Shown: piece after piece, positions 6,163-6,521 of the stretch
Position numbering within the stretch: position 1 is the first letter of the stretch
How the letters are laid out: each line of letters opens with the position of its first letter
DNA from: Flavobacteriaceae bacterium
Lineage (GTDB): Bacteria; Bacteroidota; Bacteroidia; Flavobacteriales; Flavobacteriaceae
Assembly: GCA_023301205.1 (NCBI GenBank)
Contig: JALZVC010000054.1
Span: 1-6,521 of the forward strand
Direction: 5' to 3'
DNA length: 6,521 bases
Program-made: the position numbers and the translations under genes
Notes under the pieces: model-generated
What the model was told of the DNA's origin: nothing
The model's database searches: none
What the model saw: the letters and a program-made list of their open reading frames with translations, nothing else

Positions 6163-6521
6163 CTAAAATCGTTGTTTTAAATATTCATATTCTAGCAAGT
6201 CTGCGGTAGAAGATACTGGAAACCCCATACCATCTTTTAAGACAATACTTTTAGTTGCCATTTCTAACACATCATTGTAATAATGGTCTGTGATAATTAT
6301 GCCTTTATTTTGCTTAATGTCAAGTAACTGTGCCTTTAGTTTTTCCTTATGTAATGGTTCAAGCATAGAAAATGGCTCATCTAGCATAAGAAAGGGATGC
6401 CCAAGTTGACTAAGTAAAACCACTTCAAAATATTTTAACTCCCCTAAAGAAAGTTCGCCAGTTCTTTTATGCGTCATTTTTGCGATATGGGGGTCATAAA
6501 ATACGGCATCTTGCTCTTCTT
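6163..6521 (-). CDS. ABC-transporter-type ATPase, C-terminal part (5' end outside the window)
   Basis: The frame is open from the right edge to a TAG at 6163-6165. An ATG at 6477 lies inside the domain and is not the start: the upstream codons (EEQDAVFYDPHIAK) continue without a stop to the edge. Visible motifs are the ABC signature LSLGE (canonical LSGGQ), Walker B FLMLDEPFS with the catalytic Glu, and the H-loop histidine in IIITDHYYND. Walker A and the Q-loop must lie beyond the edge. About 119 residues of an expected 220 or so are present. The D-loop region reads SMLEP instead of the common SALD, a form I associate with a Bacteroidetes ABC ATPase group. The substrate cannot be told, and no permease is in the window. 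It is upstream of the LysM gene on the same strand, with 114 bases between them and no strong terminator, so partial co-transcription is possible. Confidence 0.85.
   Translation of the reverse strand, partial: EEQDAVFYDPHIAKMTHKRTGELSLGELKYFEVVLLSQLGHPFLMLDEPFSMLEPLHKEKLKAQLLDIKQNKGIIITDHYYNDVLEMATKSIVLKDGMGFPVSSTADLLEYEYLKQRF

Noticed and set aside
6163..6477. ATG at 6477 as the start of a complete 104-residue gene
   Set aside because: It would begin immediately before the ABC signature and lack Walker A; the frame continues open upstream to the edge, so it is an internal methionine.

Overview
The window looks like chromosome from a low-GC, probably marine, member of the Flavobacteriaceae (Bacteroidetes). 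The signs are AT-rich intergenic DNA, start codons without clear Shine-Dalgarno sequences, and protein families typical of that group: a very large secreted Sortilin/VPS10-type BNR-repeat protein, a strongly conserved vWA + AAA+ pair, and a stand-alone four-helix-bundle (23S rRNA intervening-sequence-type) protein. No rRNA, tRNA, CRISPR array or transposase gene is visible.

Layout. (1) Positions 2336 to 1, minus strand: the first 778 codons of an exported BNR/VPS10-like beta-propeller protein that runs off the left edge. (2) Positions 2337-2530: a divergent promoter region. (3) Positions 2531-5606, plus strand: a transcription unit made of a vWA-domain protein, a four-helix-bundle protein and a MoxR/magnesium-chelatase-I-like AAA+ ATPase. 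It ends at a strong hairpin (5628-5654) shared with the convergent gene downstream. (4) Positions 6048-5671, minus strand: a small cytoplasmic BON-like + LysM protein resembling E. coli Kbp/YgaU. (5) Positions 6521-6163, minus strand: the C-terminal part of an ABC-transporter-type ATPase that runs off the right edge.

The most interesting feature is the junction inside the vWA/AAA+ operon. The four-helix-bundle gene is bracketed by imperfect inverted repeats at 3701-3732 and 4099-4130. They match at 27 of 32 positions, or 29 of 32 pairs in RNA if two G-U pairs are counted. The left arm is built from four tandem 7-bp units. This is the architecture of a 23S rRNA intervening sequence (a long terminal stem enclosing a four-helix-bundle ORF), but it lies between two protein-coding genes. 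The right arm ends 12 bases before the most plausible AAA+ start (4143), and the four-helix-bundle ORF reads through that arm and overlaps the AAA+ gene by 19 bases. In the mRNA the element could fold as a large stem-loop affecting processing or translation of the ATPase gene.

The vWA protein (intact MIDAS) and the AAA+ ATPase probably act together as a MoxR/vWA-type remodelling or chaperone machine. Their substrate is unknown, and nothing in the window supports a role in chlorophyll or magnesium chelation.
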